Assembly: GCF_036226365.1 (NCBI RefSeq)
Contig: NZ_CP108462.1
Span: forward strand, 1,054,001 to 1,118,000
Source: Streptomyces sp. NBC_01262
GTDB taxonomy: Bacteria; Actinomycetota; Actinomycetes; Streptomycetales; Streptomycetaceae
Length of the DNA: 64,000 nucleotides
Direction of reading: 5' to 3'
The position numbers and the translations under genes were made by a program. The notes under the pieces are model-generated. The model worked only from the letters and a program-made list of their open reading frames with translations, made no database searches and was not told the origin of the DNA. Positions 35,128 through 43,122 of this stretch are shown here, one piece after another. Each line of letters starts with the position of its first letter. The stretch's first letter is position 1.

Positions 35128-36117
35128 ATGCGTGCCGCCATCGAAGCCCGAGGACTGACCAAGACCTTCAGCACCACGAAACGCCAACCGGGCCTGCGCG
35201 GCACCCTGCGCTCGCTGGTCGCACCCCAACGGGTGTCCAAGACCGCGGTCGAGGACGTGTCCTTCTCCGTCGCCACCGGCGAACTCGTCGCCCTGCTCGG
35301 CCCGAACGGGGCCGGGAAATCGACCACCATCAAGATGCTCACCGGCATCCTCACCCCGACCTCCGGCGAGGCCTCCGTCGTCGGCACCGTCCCCTACCGC
35401 GAGCGGGAGCGCAACGCCCGTAACATCGGGGCGGTCTTCGGCCAGCGCTCGCAGCTGTGGTGGGACCTGCCGGCCCGCGAGTCCTTCACGATCCTGCGCG
35501 ACATCTACGGCGTCGGGGAAGCCGAACACGCGGCGCGGCTGCTGGAGTTCGACGACCTGCTGGAGCTGTCCTCGTTCTGGGACACCCGGATCCGCCATCT
35601 CTCGCTCGGCCAGCGGGTGCGCTGCGACCTGGCCGCCGCCCTGCTCCACGACCCGCCGGTGGTCTTCCTCGACGAGCCGACCATCGGCATGGACGTCGTC
35701 GTCAAGGAGCAGGTCCGGCGCTTCCTGCGCCACCAGGTCGAGGAGCGCGGCCGCACCGTGCTGCTCACCACCCATGACATGACCGAGGTCGAGCGGCTCG
35801 CCGAGCGCGTCGTCCTGATCAACCACGGCCGGATCGTGCTGGACGGCACGCTGGACGAGATCCGGCAGCGCTTCGGCGGCGGCTGGCGGGTCAACGCCAC
35901 CGTCCTCGGGGAGAACCGCGTGGCGTGCCCCGAAGGGCTGAGGATCCTGCACGAGGAGGGCCCCCGGCTGGTCTTCGGTCCCGGGCGCGGGAGCGAACTC
36001 ACCCCGCACCAGGCGCTCAAGCGGATCATCGAGTGCTACGACGTCGCGGACATCGCCGTCGAGGAGAGCGATCTGGAAGACGTCATGCGCACCGCGTATC
36101 TGCGAGAGGCGGCATGA
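35128..36117 (+). CDS. ABC-2 type transporter ATP-binding protein
   Basis: A 329-residue ATPase subunit. Walker A is LLGPNGAGKSTTIKML near residue 65, signature LSLGQRVRCDLAAAL near 160, Walker B PPVVFLDEPTIGMD, and the switch His in LLTTHDMTEVERLAERV. The long insertion before Walker A (a basic GLRGTLRSLVAPQR stretch) is typical of ATPases paired with two DUF990-type permeases, which follow at once. The stop overlaps the first permease start (ATGA). The substrate is unknown; relatives are described as exporters, and no substrate-binding protein is present. Confidence 0.92.
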   Translation: MRAAIEARGLTKTFSTTKRQPGLRGTLRSLVAPQRVSKTAVEDVSFSVATGELVALLGPNGAGKSTTIKMLTGILTPTSGEASVVGTVPYRERERNARNIGAVFGQRSQLWWDLPARESFTILRDIYGVGEAEHAARLLEFDDLLELSSFWDTRIRHLSLGQRVRCDLAAALLHDPPVVFLDEPTIGMDVVVKEQVRRFLRHQVEERGRTVLLTTHDMTEVERLAERVVLINHGRIVLDGTLDEIRQRFGGGWRVNATVLGENRVACPEGLRILHEEGPRLVFGPGRGSELTPHQALKRIIECYDVADIAVEESDLEDVMRTAYLREAA

Positions 36118-36938
36118 CCGCCACCGCCGCCCCCACCACTTTCCCCCGCGCCTGGCGGACCGCGCGCGTCACCCCGCTCGCCGAGCTCCTGGCCCCCGGC
36201 CGGATCGCCGCCACCGCCGTACGCCTGGGCCTGCAGGTCTTCCTGGTCACCTGCCTGTGGCGGGCGCTGTACGCCGGCACCCACAGCAGCGCCGGCCTGG
36301 TGAAGGAACAGGCCGTCAGCTACGCGGTGCTCGCCGCCCTGGCCACCCGCATCCGCGGCCTGGACCGGGGCGCGGGCCGCGACACGGTGATCCAGCACAT
36401 CCAGTACGGCACGATCGTCTACTGGTTCCTGCGCCCGGTCCCGCCGCAGCGCTACTACCTCTACCGCGCGCTCGGCGACCAGGCGTACGGATTCGCCTGG
36501 GCCGCCGTCGCGTACGCGCTCTGCCGCCTCACCGGCGTGCTGGAGGCGCCCGCCTCGGCCGGTGCGGGAGCCGCCTTCGCGGTGAGCCTGCTGCTGGGCC
36601 AGATCGTCCTGTACTACCTGACGCTGCTGATCGATCTGCTCTGCTTCTGGACCATCCAGAACAACTCGGCGCTGCTGATCCTGCAGTTCGCGCAGAACCT
36701 GCTCTCCGGCGCCTACGCCCCGCTGTGGTTCTTCCCCGGCTGGTTCGTGGCGATGAGCGCGGTCCTGCCGTTCCAGTCCACCCTCAATGTCCCGCTGTCG
36801 CTCTACATCGGCCGCATCCCGCTGTCCGACCTGCCCGCGCAACTCGCCGTCCAGGCCGTCTGGGTGCTGCTGCTCGCCCTGCTCACCCGGCTGCTGTGGC
36901 GCAGGGCGGCGGCCCGAGTCGTCTCCCAGGGAGGGTGA
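36114..36938 (+). CDS. ABC-2 permease 1 (DUF990/ABC2_membrane_6 type)
   Basis: A 274-residue membrane protein with about six predicted TM helices. A cytoplasmic loop carries QHIQYGTIVYWFLRPVPPQR; the L-R-P-x-P motif after the second helix is characteristic of this permease family. It probably pairs with the second permease to form the channel of a heteromeric exporter. It overlaps the ATPase gene by four bases and is five bases from the next gene. Confidence 0.87.
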   Translation: MTATAAPTTFPRAWRTARVTPLAELLAPGRIAATAVRLGLQVFLVTCLWRALYAGTHSSAGLVKEQAVSYAVLAALATRIRGLDRGAGRDTVIQHIQYGTIVYWFLRPVPPQRYYLYRALGDQAYGFAWAAVAYALCRLTGVLEAPASAGAGAAFAVSLLLGQIVLYYLTLLIDLLCFWTIQNNSALLILQFAQNLLSGAYAPLWFFPGWFVAMSAVLPFQSTLNVPLSLYIGRIPLSDLPAQLAVQAVWVLLLALLTRLLWRRAAARVVSQGG

Positions 36939-36943
36939 CCGCC

Positions 36944-37765
36944 ATGGATTCCGTGAATCGCTTCTTCGCCGCCTGGCGGGTCGCCCGGCGGATCATCGCG
37001 CTGACCTTCCGGGCCCGACTGGAGTACCGCGCCGAGTTCCTGATGAATGTCGGCATCGGCATCGTCTGGCAGGTGTCGATCATCGTCTTCGCCACCGTGC
37101 TGCTCGGCCGCTTCCCCGGGATGGGCGGCTGGCCCAGCGACGCGGTGCTGCTGATCGCGGCGATGCGGATGCTCAGCCACGGGCTGTTCGTGCTGTTCTT
37201 CGGCCGGGTCTACTTCCTCTCGCTCTTCGTCCAGGAGGGGTTCGTCGACGGCTTCCTGCTGCGGCCGATGCCGGTGCACCGGCAGGTGCAGCTCGCGTAC
37301 TTCCCCACCAACGCGATCGGCGATCTGCTGGTGGGCGTCTCCATGTTCACCGGCGCGGTGTGGAGCATCGACCTGGACTGGACGCTGCCCCGGATCGGCT
37401 ACGTCATCGCCGGGCTGCTCGGCGGGATGCTCATGGAGGCCGCGATCTTCACCTCGCTGTCCAGCCTGCATCTGCGCTTCCCCGCCGCGCAGGCCTGGAG
37501 CATCTGGACCGAGGAACTGCTGGCCACCTTCGGCAACTACCCGCTGAAGATCCTGCCCGGGGTGATCAGCGGCGCCTTCACCTTCCTGCTCCCGCTGGCC
37601 TTCATCGCCTACTTCCCCGCCGCCGTCCTCACCGGCCACACCTCCGGCCTCGGCGTCCCCGCCGCCGTCGCCGCGGCCGCGCCCCTGATCGCCCTCGCGG
37701 CCTACGTCGGGTCCCGCTACCTGTGGAACTGGAGCCTGCGGCACTACACGGGTGTCAACGGCTAG
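36944..37765 (+). CDS. ABC-2 permease 2 (DUF990/ABC2_membrane_6 type)
   Basis: A 273-residue membrane protein homologous in plan to its neighbour, with VDGFLLRPMPVHRQVQL as the L-R-P-x-P cytoplasmic motif near residue 105 and about six TM helices. The ATG at 36944 has AGGGAGG nine bases upstream; a GTG at 36935 is too close to that site. It is the last gene of the three-gene exporter operon and is followed by a strong bidirectional terminator. Confidence 0.87.
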   Translation: MDSVNRFFAAWRVARRIIALTFRARLEYRAEFLMNVGIGIVWQVSIIVFATVLLGRFPGMGGWPSDAVLLIAAMRMLSHGLFVLFFGRVYFLSLFVQEGFVDGFLLRPMPVHRQVQLAYFPTNAIGDLLVGVSMFTGAVWSIDLDWTLPRIGYVIAGLLGGMLMEAAIFTSLSSLHLRFPAAQAWSIWTEELLATFGNYPLKILPGVISGAFTFLLPLAFIAYFPAAVLTGHTSGLGVPAAVAAAAPLIALAAYVGSRYLWNWSLRHYTGVNG

Positions 37766-37775
37766 GGGAACCCCG

Positions 37776-37812
37776 CCGGCCTGAATCCACGGTGCGGACC
37801 GTGGATGGCCGG
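37776..37812. terminator. Strong bidirectional terminator hairpin
   Basis: CCGGCC-TGA-ATCCACGG-TGCGGA-CCGTGGAT-GGCCGG forms a 14-bp stem with a three-base bulge and a six-base loop. It lies between the convergent exporter operon (ends 37765) and TagH-like gene (ends 37871), serving both. Confidence 0.75.
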
Positions 37813-37834
37813 TCGCGCAGTTCCCCGCGCCCCT
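37811..37834. repeat. Dispersed Streptomyces intergenic repeat
   Basis: GGTCGCGCAGTTCCCCGCGC and the next four bases (CCCT) match a short sequence I recall as widely scattered between genes in many Streptomyces chromosomes, often near terminators. It sits directly next to the hairpin at 37776. Recognition is from memory; only one copy is visible in this window. Confidence 0.5.
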
Positions 37835-37855
37835 TCAGGGCCCTGCGGCCGACCC

Positions 37856-37871
37856 AGGCGAACCGAGCCCC
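37856..37871. repeat. Second copy of the 16-base sequence at 31281
   Basis: AGGCGAACCGAGCCCC is identical to 31281-31296. Its last base is the first base of the TagH-like gene's stop triplet. The stop overlap and the shared position next to a minus-strand 3' end are the only visible common features. Confidence 0.4.
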
Positions 37872-38662
37872 TATTTAGAAGTGAATTCCTCGTACGCCGC
37901 CAGGACGTCCTCCGTCAGGCCGTCCATGCGCAGTTCGCCCTTTTCCAGCCACAGGACGCGGTCGCAGGTGTCGCGGATGGAGCTGTTGCTGTGGCTGACG
38001 AGGAAGACGGTGCCGGCTTCCTTGCGGAGTTCGCGGATGCGGGCCTCGGAGCGCTTGCGGAAGCGGCCGTCGCCGGTGGCGAGGGCCTCGTCGATCATGA
38101 GGACGTCGTGGGTTTTGGCGGCGGCGATGGAGAAGCGCAGGCGGGCGGCCATGCCGGAGGAGTACGTCCGCATGGGGAGGGAGATGAAGTCGCCCTTGTC
38201 GTTGATGCCGGAGAAGTCGACGATGTCCTGGTAGCGCTCGCGGATCTCGTCCTGGGTCATGCCCATCGCGAGGCCGCCGAGGATGACGTTGCGCTCGCCG
38301 GTGAGGTCGTTCATGAGGGCGGCGTTGACGCCCAGCAGGGAGGGCTGGCCCTCGGTGTAGACCTTGCCGCTCTCGGGCGGCAGGAGGCCGGCGATGGCAC
38401 GCAGGAGGGTGGACTTGCCGGAGCCGTTGGAGCCGATGAGGCCGATGGCCTCGCCGCGGTAGGCGGTGAAGCTGACGCCGCGCACCGCGTGCACCTTGCG
38501 GACGTTGGGGTTGTCCTTGCGGGTGACGATGCGGGAGAGGGCGGAGACCGCGCTGCCCTTGCTGGTTCCGGCGCCGTGGACGCGGTAGACGATGTGCACG
38601 TCGTCCGCGATGACGGTGGGGATCTTCTCGCCGGTGGTCCCGGTGTGCATCGACTCAGCCAC
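37871..38662 (-). CDS. Polysaccharide/teichoic-acid ABC exporter ATP-binding protein (TagH/Wzt-like)
   Basis: A 263-residue ATPase of the group that exports undecaprenyl-linked polymers. Walker A is LIGSNGSGKSTLLRAIAG near residue 78, signature YSSGMAARLRFSIAAA near 165, Walker B VLMIDEALATGD, and switch VFLVSHSNSSI. The unusual GMTQDEIRERYQDIVDFSGI segment between them is typical of TagH/RfbE-like proteins. It lacks the long C-terminal domain that some Wzt proteins use to read the chain end. Its start overlaps the permease stop by eight bases. With the permease it probably exports the glycopolymer made by the genes at 39662-44903. Confidence 0.92.
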   Translation of the reverse strand: MAESMHTGTTGEKIPTVIADDVHIVYRVHGAGTSKGSAVSALSRIVTRKDNPNVRKVHAVRGVSFTAYRGEAIGLIGSNGSGKSTLLRAIAGLLPPESGKVYTEGQPSLLGVNAALMNDLTGERNVILGGLAMGMTQDEIRERYQDIVDFSGINDKGDFISLPMRTYSSGMAARLRFSIAAAKTHDVLMIDEALATGDGRFRKRSEARIRELRKEAGTVFLVSHSNSSIRDTCDRVLWLEKGELRMDGLTEDVLAAYEEFTSK

Positions 38663-39593
38663 GGCCGTACTGCTCCTCTGCCTTCCAGAAGTACACGAAT
38701 CCTCCGACGCCCGCGACGACCGCCCAGATCACGGCCAGGGCCCAGACGTGCGAGGGCAGCTGGGCGGAGGTGAAGCTGTCGATGAGGGCGAAGCGCATCA
38801 GGTCGATGTAGACGGCCGCCGGATTCACGTCGAGCAGCAGCTTGACGAAGTACGGGGCGCCGGCGGTGACGTGGCTGATGCTGTACATGACACCAGACAT
38901 GTACATCCAGGTGCGCAGGATGAACGGCATCAGCTGCGAGAGGTCGGTCATCTTGCTGCCCATACGGGCCACCGTCATGGCCAGGCCCGCGTTGAAGACG
39001 CTCTGCAGCAGCAGCGCGGGGACGGCGAGCAGCCAGGACAGGGCGGGGATCTCGCCGGTCATCAGGACGATGGCCAGGAGCACCAGCATCGACATCAGCA
39101 GCTGCTGCAGCTGGACCAGGGTCATGGCGATCGGCATCGAAGCCCTGGGGAAGTGCAGCGCCCGCACCAGCCCCAGGTTGCCGGAGATCGCCTTGGTGCC
39201 GGCGAGCACCGAGGACTGGGTGAAGGTGAAGATGAAGATGCCGGTGACCAGGAAGGCGATGAAGTTGTCGATGCCCCGGTCGGTGCCGAGCAGCAGGCCG
39301 AAGATCAGGTAGTAGACCGCCGCGTTGAGCAGCGGGGTCATGACCTGCCACAGCTGGCCGAGCCTGGCCGTCGTGTACTGCGCGTGCACCTTGGCCCGGG
39401 CGAAGGCCGAGATGAAGTGCCGCCGCGCCCACAGTTGGGTGACGTACTCGCCCAGGCGGGGGCGGGCCCCGCTGACGGCGAGGCCGTATTTGGCCGCCAG
39501 CTCGGCCGGCGGCAGGCCGCCGGAGGCCGAGTGCGCCACAGGGGCGCCGACGGCGACCGCGCCGTCGTGGGTTGTCTCACTCACAGTTGACAC
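38655..39593 (-). CDS. Polysaccharide/teichoic-acid ABC exporter permease (TagG-like)
   Basis: A 312-residue ABC-2 membrane protein with an N-terminal cytoplasmic stretch and about six TM helices. The conserved ARLGQLWQVMTPLLNAAVYY block before the first helix is characteristic of TagG/RfbA-type permeases. GTG at 39593 is chosen because AGAGG lies six bases upstream; ATG at 39599 directly abuts that site. It is 68 bases downstream of the GT2 gene and coupled to the ATPase. It should move a lipid-linked polymer across the membrane. Confidence 0.9.
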   Translation of the reverse strand: MSTVSETTHDGAVAVGAPVAHSASGGLPPAELAAKYGLAVSGARPRLGEYVTQLWARRHFISAFARAKVHAQYTTARLGQLWQVMTPLLNAAVYYLIFGLLLGTDRGIDNFIAFLVTGIFIFTFTQSSVLAGTKAISGNLGLVRALHFPRASMPIAMTLVQLQQLLMSMLVLLAIVLMTGEIPALSWLLAVPALLLQSVFNAGLAMTVARMGSKMTDLSQLMPFILRTWMYMSGVMYSISHVTAGAPYFVKLLLDVNPAAVYIDLMRFALIDSFTSAQLPSHVWALAVIWAVVAGVGGFVYFWKAEEQYGRG

Positions 39594-39661
39594 TTTCATC
39601 CTCTGGGTGACGTGACCGGGGCCGTTGGCCCGGAGCGCGCCGTGCTCTCTGATCGAGCTTG

Positions 39662-40558
39662 TCAGATGATCGGGGGTCGTCCCAATCGGGTGAGGCGCCA
39701 CACCGTACGCCATTTCATGGGCCGGCGAGGCCCGCACTCGGTGGTCAGGCCCTCCCGGAAACCGCCGAACCAGGCCCTGAGCGCGGGGCCGGAGGGGCGG
39801 CGCAGCAGGGTCAGCAGCAGCCAGCTGCCGAGGTAGGCCGGGACCAGGGGCCAGGGCAGGTTGCGGCGGGCCAGCCACACCCGGTTGCGGGCCACCATGC
39901 GGTGGTAGACCGCGTGCCGGCTGGGGGCGGTCAGCGGGTGGTACAGGACCATGTCGGAGCGGTAGTCGATCAGCCAGCCGGCGTCGAGCGCCCGCCAGGC
40001 CAGGTCGGTCTCCTCGTGGGCGTAGAAGAACTCCGCCGGGAGGCCGCCGACCTGCTCGATCACCTTGGTGCGCACCGCGCTCGCGCCGCCGAGGAAGGTG
40101 GTGACGCGCGAGGAGCGCATCGGGTCGGCCGCGCGCAGCCGGGGCACGTGGCGGCGCTGGGTGGTGCCGGTCTCCGGGTCGGCGATCCGGAAGCTGATGA
40201 TGCCCAGTCGCGGGTCGGCGGCGAAGGCCTCGCGGACCAGCTCGCCGGTGTCCGCGTTGGGCAGCAGCCCGTCGTCGTCCAGGAACAGCAGGACGTCGAC
40301 GTCGGAGCCGCCGGGGCCGAAGGCCTCTATGCCGACGTTGCGGCCGCCGGGGATGCCCAGGTTCTCGGGCAGCTCCACCGCGCGCACGCCGTCCGGCAGC
40401 TCTGGCAGCGGGGAGCCGTTTCCGACCACTGCTATCTCGATCGCGGGGCCGTGCTGCTTGGCGACCGAGTCCAGCAGGTCCTGGAGCTCCTGGGGGCGGG
40501 TGCCCATGGTGATGATCACCGCCCCGAGCCTCAGCTGGGACCCCGACGGCCCGCTCAC
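39662..40558 (-). CDS. GT2-family glycosyltransferase
   Basis: A 298-residue GT-A glycosyltransferase. It has LGAVIITMGTRPQELQDLL at the start, LPENLGIPGGRNVGIEA near residue 70, the metal-binding acidic motif VLLFLDDDGLLPN near 95, and the acceptor-side FFYAHEETDLAWRALDAGW near 180, as in rhamnosyl/galactofuranosyl-like enzymes. A C-terminal hydrophobic stretch suggests membrane association. GTG at 40558 overlaps the upstream stop (GTGA), so it is translated with the CDP-alcohol transferase. It probably decorates or extends the polymer exported by the TagGH-like pair. Confidence 0.9.
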   Translation of the reverse strand: MSGPSGSQLRLGAVIITMGTRPQELQDLLDSVAKQHGPAIEIAVVGNGSPLPELPDGVRAVELPENLGIPGGRNVGIEAFGPGGSDVDVLLFLDDDGLLPNADTGELVREAFAADPRLGIISFRIADPETGTTQRRHVPRLRAADPMRSSRVTTFLGGASAVRTKVIEQVGGLPAEFFYAHEETDLAWRALDAGWLIDYRSDMVLYHPLTAPSRHAVYHRMVARNRVWLARRNLPWPLVPAYLGSWLLLTLLRRPSGPALRAWFGGFREGLTTECGPRRPMKWRTVWRLTRLGRPPII

Positions 40559-41340
40559 CGCAGCCTGCTCGACGCCAGGATGCTCACCAGGTGCAGCACG
40601 GTCTGCAGCACCGCTATGGCGGCGAGCGCGGCGACGGCGATCCGGGTGAACAGCAGGTCGCCGTGGATCATGTCGGCGATCCCGGCGGCCAGGATCACCA
40701 GCGAGGCCTCGACGCCGCCCACCAGGCGGTGGAACTTCAGCGCGGCGGCGGCCCTGCGGGCCAGCGCCAGGCCGGACGAGCGCGGCGCGGACGCGGAGTC
40801 CTCGACGGCGGGCAGGCCGCTGCGGGAGCGGGCCACGTCCACCAGGTCGGTCTCGGCCTTGATCAGGATCGCGCCGAGCGCGGCGAGCGTGCCCAGGAAG
40901 GCCCAGCCCCACTGGGTGGTGCCGCCGTCCCGGTGGAAGATGTCCGCCGCGCGCACGCCCAGACCGACCAGCAGCGCCGCCTCGGACAGGTAGTGACCCA
41001 CCCGGTCCAGGTAGACGCCGGTGATCGAGGTCTGCTTGCGGTAGCGGGCCAGCTCGCCGTCCACGCAGTCCAGCAGCAGGTAGAGCTGGATCAGCAGCGC
41101 GCCGAGCACCGCCCCGGCGAGTCCGGGGATCAGCAGCGCCGCGCCGGCCGCCACACCGGCGACGATCATCAGACCGGTGTACTGGTTGGCGCTGAGCGGC
41201 GAGTTGATGAGGAAGCGGGTGCAGCGCAGCGAGATCTCACGCATGTACATGCGCCCGGCCCAGTGCTCGCCGTTCCGCCGGTCCTTGATGCCGCCCGGGT
41301 GAACGATCGGGCGCAGCTCAGCTACTGATGGTCTTGACAT
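40555..41340 (-). CDS. CDP-alcohol phosphatidyltransferase-family protein with altered motif
   Basis: A 261-residue integral membrane enzyme (about six TM helices) that should transfer a phospho-alcohol from a CDP-activated donor. The family motif DxxDGxxAR-x8-G-x3-D-x3-D reads DCVDGELAR, G, VYLD, then RVGH: the last Asp, thought to be the catalytic base, is His. The N-terminus SVAELRPIVHPGG and GEHWAGRMYMREISL follow a pattern I know from actinobacterial glycan loci. ATG at 41340 lies inside the preceding gene's 3' end (23-base overlap). It is probably a sugar- or polyol-phosphate transferase rather than a phospholipid synthase; substrate unknown. Confidence 0.85.
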   Translation of the reverse strand: MSRPSVAELRPIVHPGGIKDRRNGEHWAGRMYMREISLRCTRFLINSPLSANQYTGLMIVAGVAAGAALLIPGLAGAVLGALLIQLYLLLDCVDGELARYRKQTSITGVYLDRVGHYLSEAALLVGLGVRAADIFHRDGGTTQWGWAFLGTLAALGAILIKAETDLVDVARSRSGLPAVEDSASAPRSSGLALARRAAAALKFHRLVGGVEASLVILAAGIADMIHGDLLFTRIAVAALAAIAVLQTVLHLVSILASSRLR

Positions 41341-42379
41341 AGTCGGCGTATGCGTCCCTGATCTGGTCGGTGGTGAGCTCAAGGTGTTCCAGGATCGTGT
41401 AGCGGCCTGGACGGGTTTGTGGTGCGTATTGGACGGCCTTGACGAACTCTTCGTCGGAGAAGCCGATTTCGCCGGGTGTGACGGGCAGCCCGTGGCGGCG
41501 CAGTACGTCGGCGAAGAGTCCGGAGTCCTCTGTGGCGCCGCGCAGGAACATCGCGAAGGCGGCGCCGATCCCGACCTGCTCGCCGTGGGCGGCGGCGCGC
41601 TTGGGGTGCAGGAGGTCGAAGGCGTGGCTGATCTCGTGGCAGGCGCCGGACGACGGGCGGGTGTCCCCGCTGATGGAGATCGCGATGCCGGACAGCACCA
41701 GTGCCTCGGCCAGGACGGTCAGGAAGGCGTCGTCGCCGACGCCGCCGGGGTGGCGCAGCACCGACTCGCCGGCCGAGCGGGCCATGGCGGCGGCGAGTCC
41801 GTCGATCTGCTCGCCGTTGACCCGGTTGGACAGCTCCCAGTCCGCGACGGCGGAGATGTTGGAGATGATGTCGCCGATGCCGGAGCGCACATAGCGGACC
41901 GGGGCCTCCCGGATCACGTCCAGGTCGATGACCACCCCTATCGGGCCGGGTACGCCGTAGGAGCCGCGCCCGTTGTCGTTGTCCAGGGTGGACACGGGCG
42001 AGCAGAGGCCGTCGTGCGCGAGGTTGGTGGCAACCGCCACGATCGGCAGGCCGACCCGGGCGGCCGCGTACTTGGCGACGTCGATGATCTTGCCGCCGCC
42101 GAGGCCGACCACGGCGTCGTAGCGCTTGCCGCGCATCTGGTCGGCCAGCTTGACGGCGCCGTCGATGGTGCCGCCGGCGACCTCGTACCAGTCGGCGCCG
42201 GGCAGGGCGCCGGCCAGCCGGTCGCGCAGGGCCCGGCCGGAGCCGCCGCTGACCGCCACGGCCAGCCGGCCGGAGCTGGAGATGCGCTGGTCGGCGAGGA
42301 TCTCCGCCAGGTCGTCCAGCGCGCCGGTGCGGATGTCGACGACGACCGGGGAGGGGATGAGCCTGGTCAGTACCGGCAT
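41318..42379 (-). CDS. Iron-containing alcohol dehydrogenase, glycerol-1-phosphate-dehydrogenase-like
   Basis: A 353-residue NAD(P)-dependent enzyme of the GldA/EgsA/AraM superfamily. The cofactor motif VVGLGGGKIIDVAKYAA is near residue 92. The metal ligands are Asp in RSGIGDIISN near 168, His in SSGACHEISHAFD and His in RAAAHGEQVGIG. Family members reduce dihydroxyacetone phosphate to sn-glycerol 1-phosphate or act on related polyol phosphates. Between a nucleotidyltransferase and a CDP-alcohol transferase it plausibly makes the polyol phosphate that is then CDP-activated. ATG at 42379 has GGGAG upstream and overlaps the nucleotidyltransferase by 13 bases. The exact substrate is inference. 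Confidence 0.87.
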   Translation of the reverse strand: MPVLTRLIPSPVVVDIRTGALDDLAEILADQRISSSGRLAVAVSGGSGRALRDRLAGALPGADWYEVAGGTIDGAVKLADQMRGKRYDAVVGLGGGKIIDVAKYAAARVGLPIVAVATNLAHDGLCSPVSTLDNDNGRGSYGVPGPIGVVIDLDVIREAPVRYVRSGIGDIISNISAVADWELSNRVNGEQIDGLAAAMARSAGESVLRHPGGVGDDAFLTVLAEALVLSGIAISISGDTRPSSGACHEISHAFDLLHPKRAAAHGEQVGIGAAFAMFLRGATEDSGLFADVLRRHGLPVTPGEIGFSDEEFVKAVQYAPQTRPGRYTILEHLELTTDQIRDAYADYVKTISS

Positions 42380-43122
42380 GCGATCTCCCTGGCCCGGCTG
42401 AGGTCGTCATGGTTGTCGATCTCGACCCAGGTCAGCTCGCCGATGGGCGCGACGTCGACCTGGAAGCCGCGGTTGACGAGCTCCTGGTAGCCGTCCTCGT
42501 AGTAGAGCTGCGGGTCGCGCTCGTACGTGGTCCTCAGCGCGTCGGCCAGCTCGGCGGCCGCGGCGGGCTCGATCAGGGTGACGCCGATGTACTCGCCGGT
42601 TGCCTCGGAGGGCTCCATGAGCTTGGTGATCCGCCGCACGCCCGTGGCGGGGTCGGCGACGACCTTCATCTCCTCGTCGGCGAGGTGCTTGACCGTGTCG
42701 AGGGCGAGGATGATCCGCTGCCCGTTGCCCTGGGCGGCGAGCAGGGTCTTCTCGACGGAGACCGGGTGCACGGTGTCGCCGTTGGCGAGGATGACGCCTT
42801 CCTTGATGACGTCACGGGCGCACCAGAGGGAGTAGGCGTTGTTCCACTCCTCGGCCTTGTCGTTCTCGACGAGGTGGAGCTTGACGCCGTACTTCGCTTC
42901 CAGGGCCGCCCGGCGCTCGTACACCGCTTCCTTGCGGTAGCCGACGACGATGGCGGCGTCGGTCAGGCCGACCTCGGCGAAGTTGGCGAGCGTGAGGTCC
43001 AGGACGGTTCGCGCAGCTTCTCCACCCTCGGGGCGGCAAACCGGCACCAGGGCCTTGGGCAGGGTGTCGGTGTAGGGACGCAGACGCCGTCCGGCGCCGG
43101 CCGCGAGCACGAGGCCGATCAT
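42367..43122 (-). CDS. Nucleotidyltransferase (phosphocholine-cytidylyltransferase-like)
   Basis: A 251-residue sugar-1-phosphate/phospho-alcohol nucleotidyltransferase with the N-terminal nucleotide-binding signature LVLAAGAGRRLRPYTDTLPK, a VVGYRKEAVYE strand, NNAYSLWCARDVI near residue 92, the metal Asp in ILANGDTVHP, and TWVEIDNHDDLSRAREI at the end. The NNAYSL and WVEIDNxxDL patterns are typical of the LicC-like cytidylyltransferase group. It is thus a candidate to make a CDP-polyol for the two CDP-alcohol transferases on either side. ATG at 43122 overlaps the upstream stop (ATGA). Confidence 0.87.
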   Translation of the reverse strand: MIGLVLAAGAGRRLRPYTDTLPKALVPVCRPEGGEAARTVLDLTLANFAEVGLTDAAIVVGYRKEAVYERRAALEAKYGVKLHLVENDKAEEWNNAYSLWCARDVIKEGVILANGDTVHPVSVEKTLLAAQGNGQRIILALDTVKHLADEEMKVVADPATGVRRITKLMEPSEATGEYIGVTLIEPAAAAELADALRTTYERDPQLYYEDGYQELVNRGFQVDVAPIGELTWVEIDNHDDLSRAREIACRY

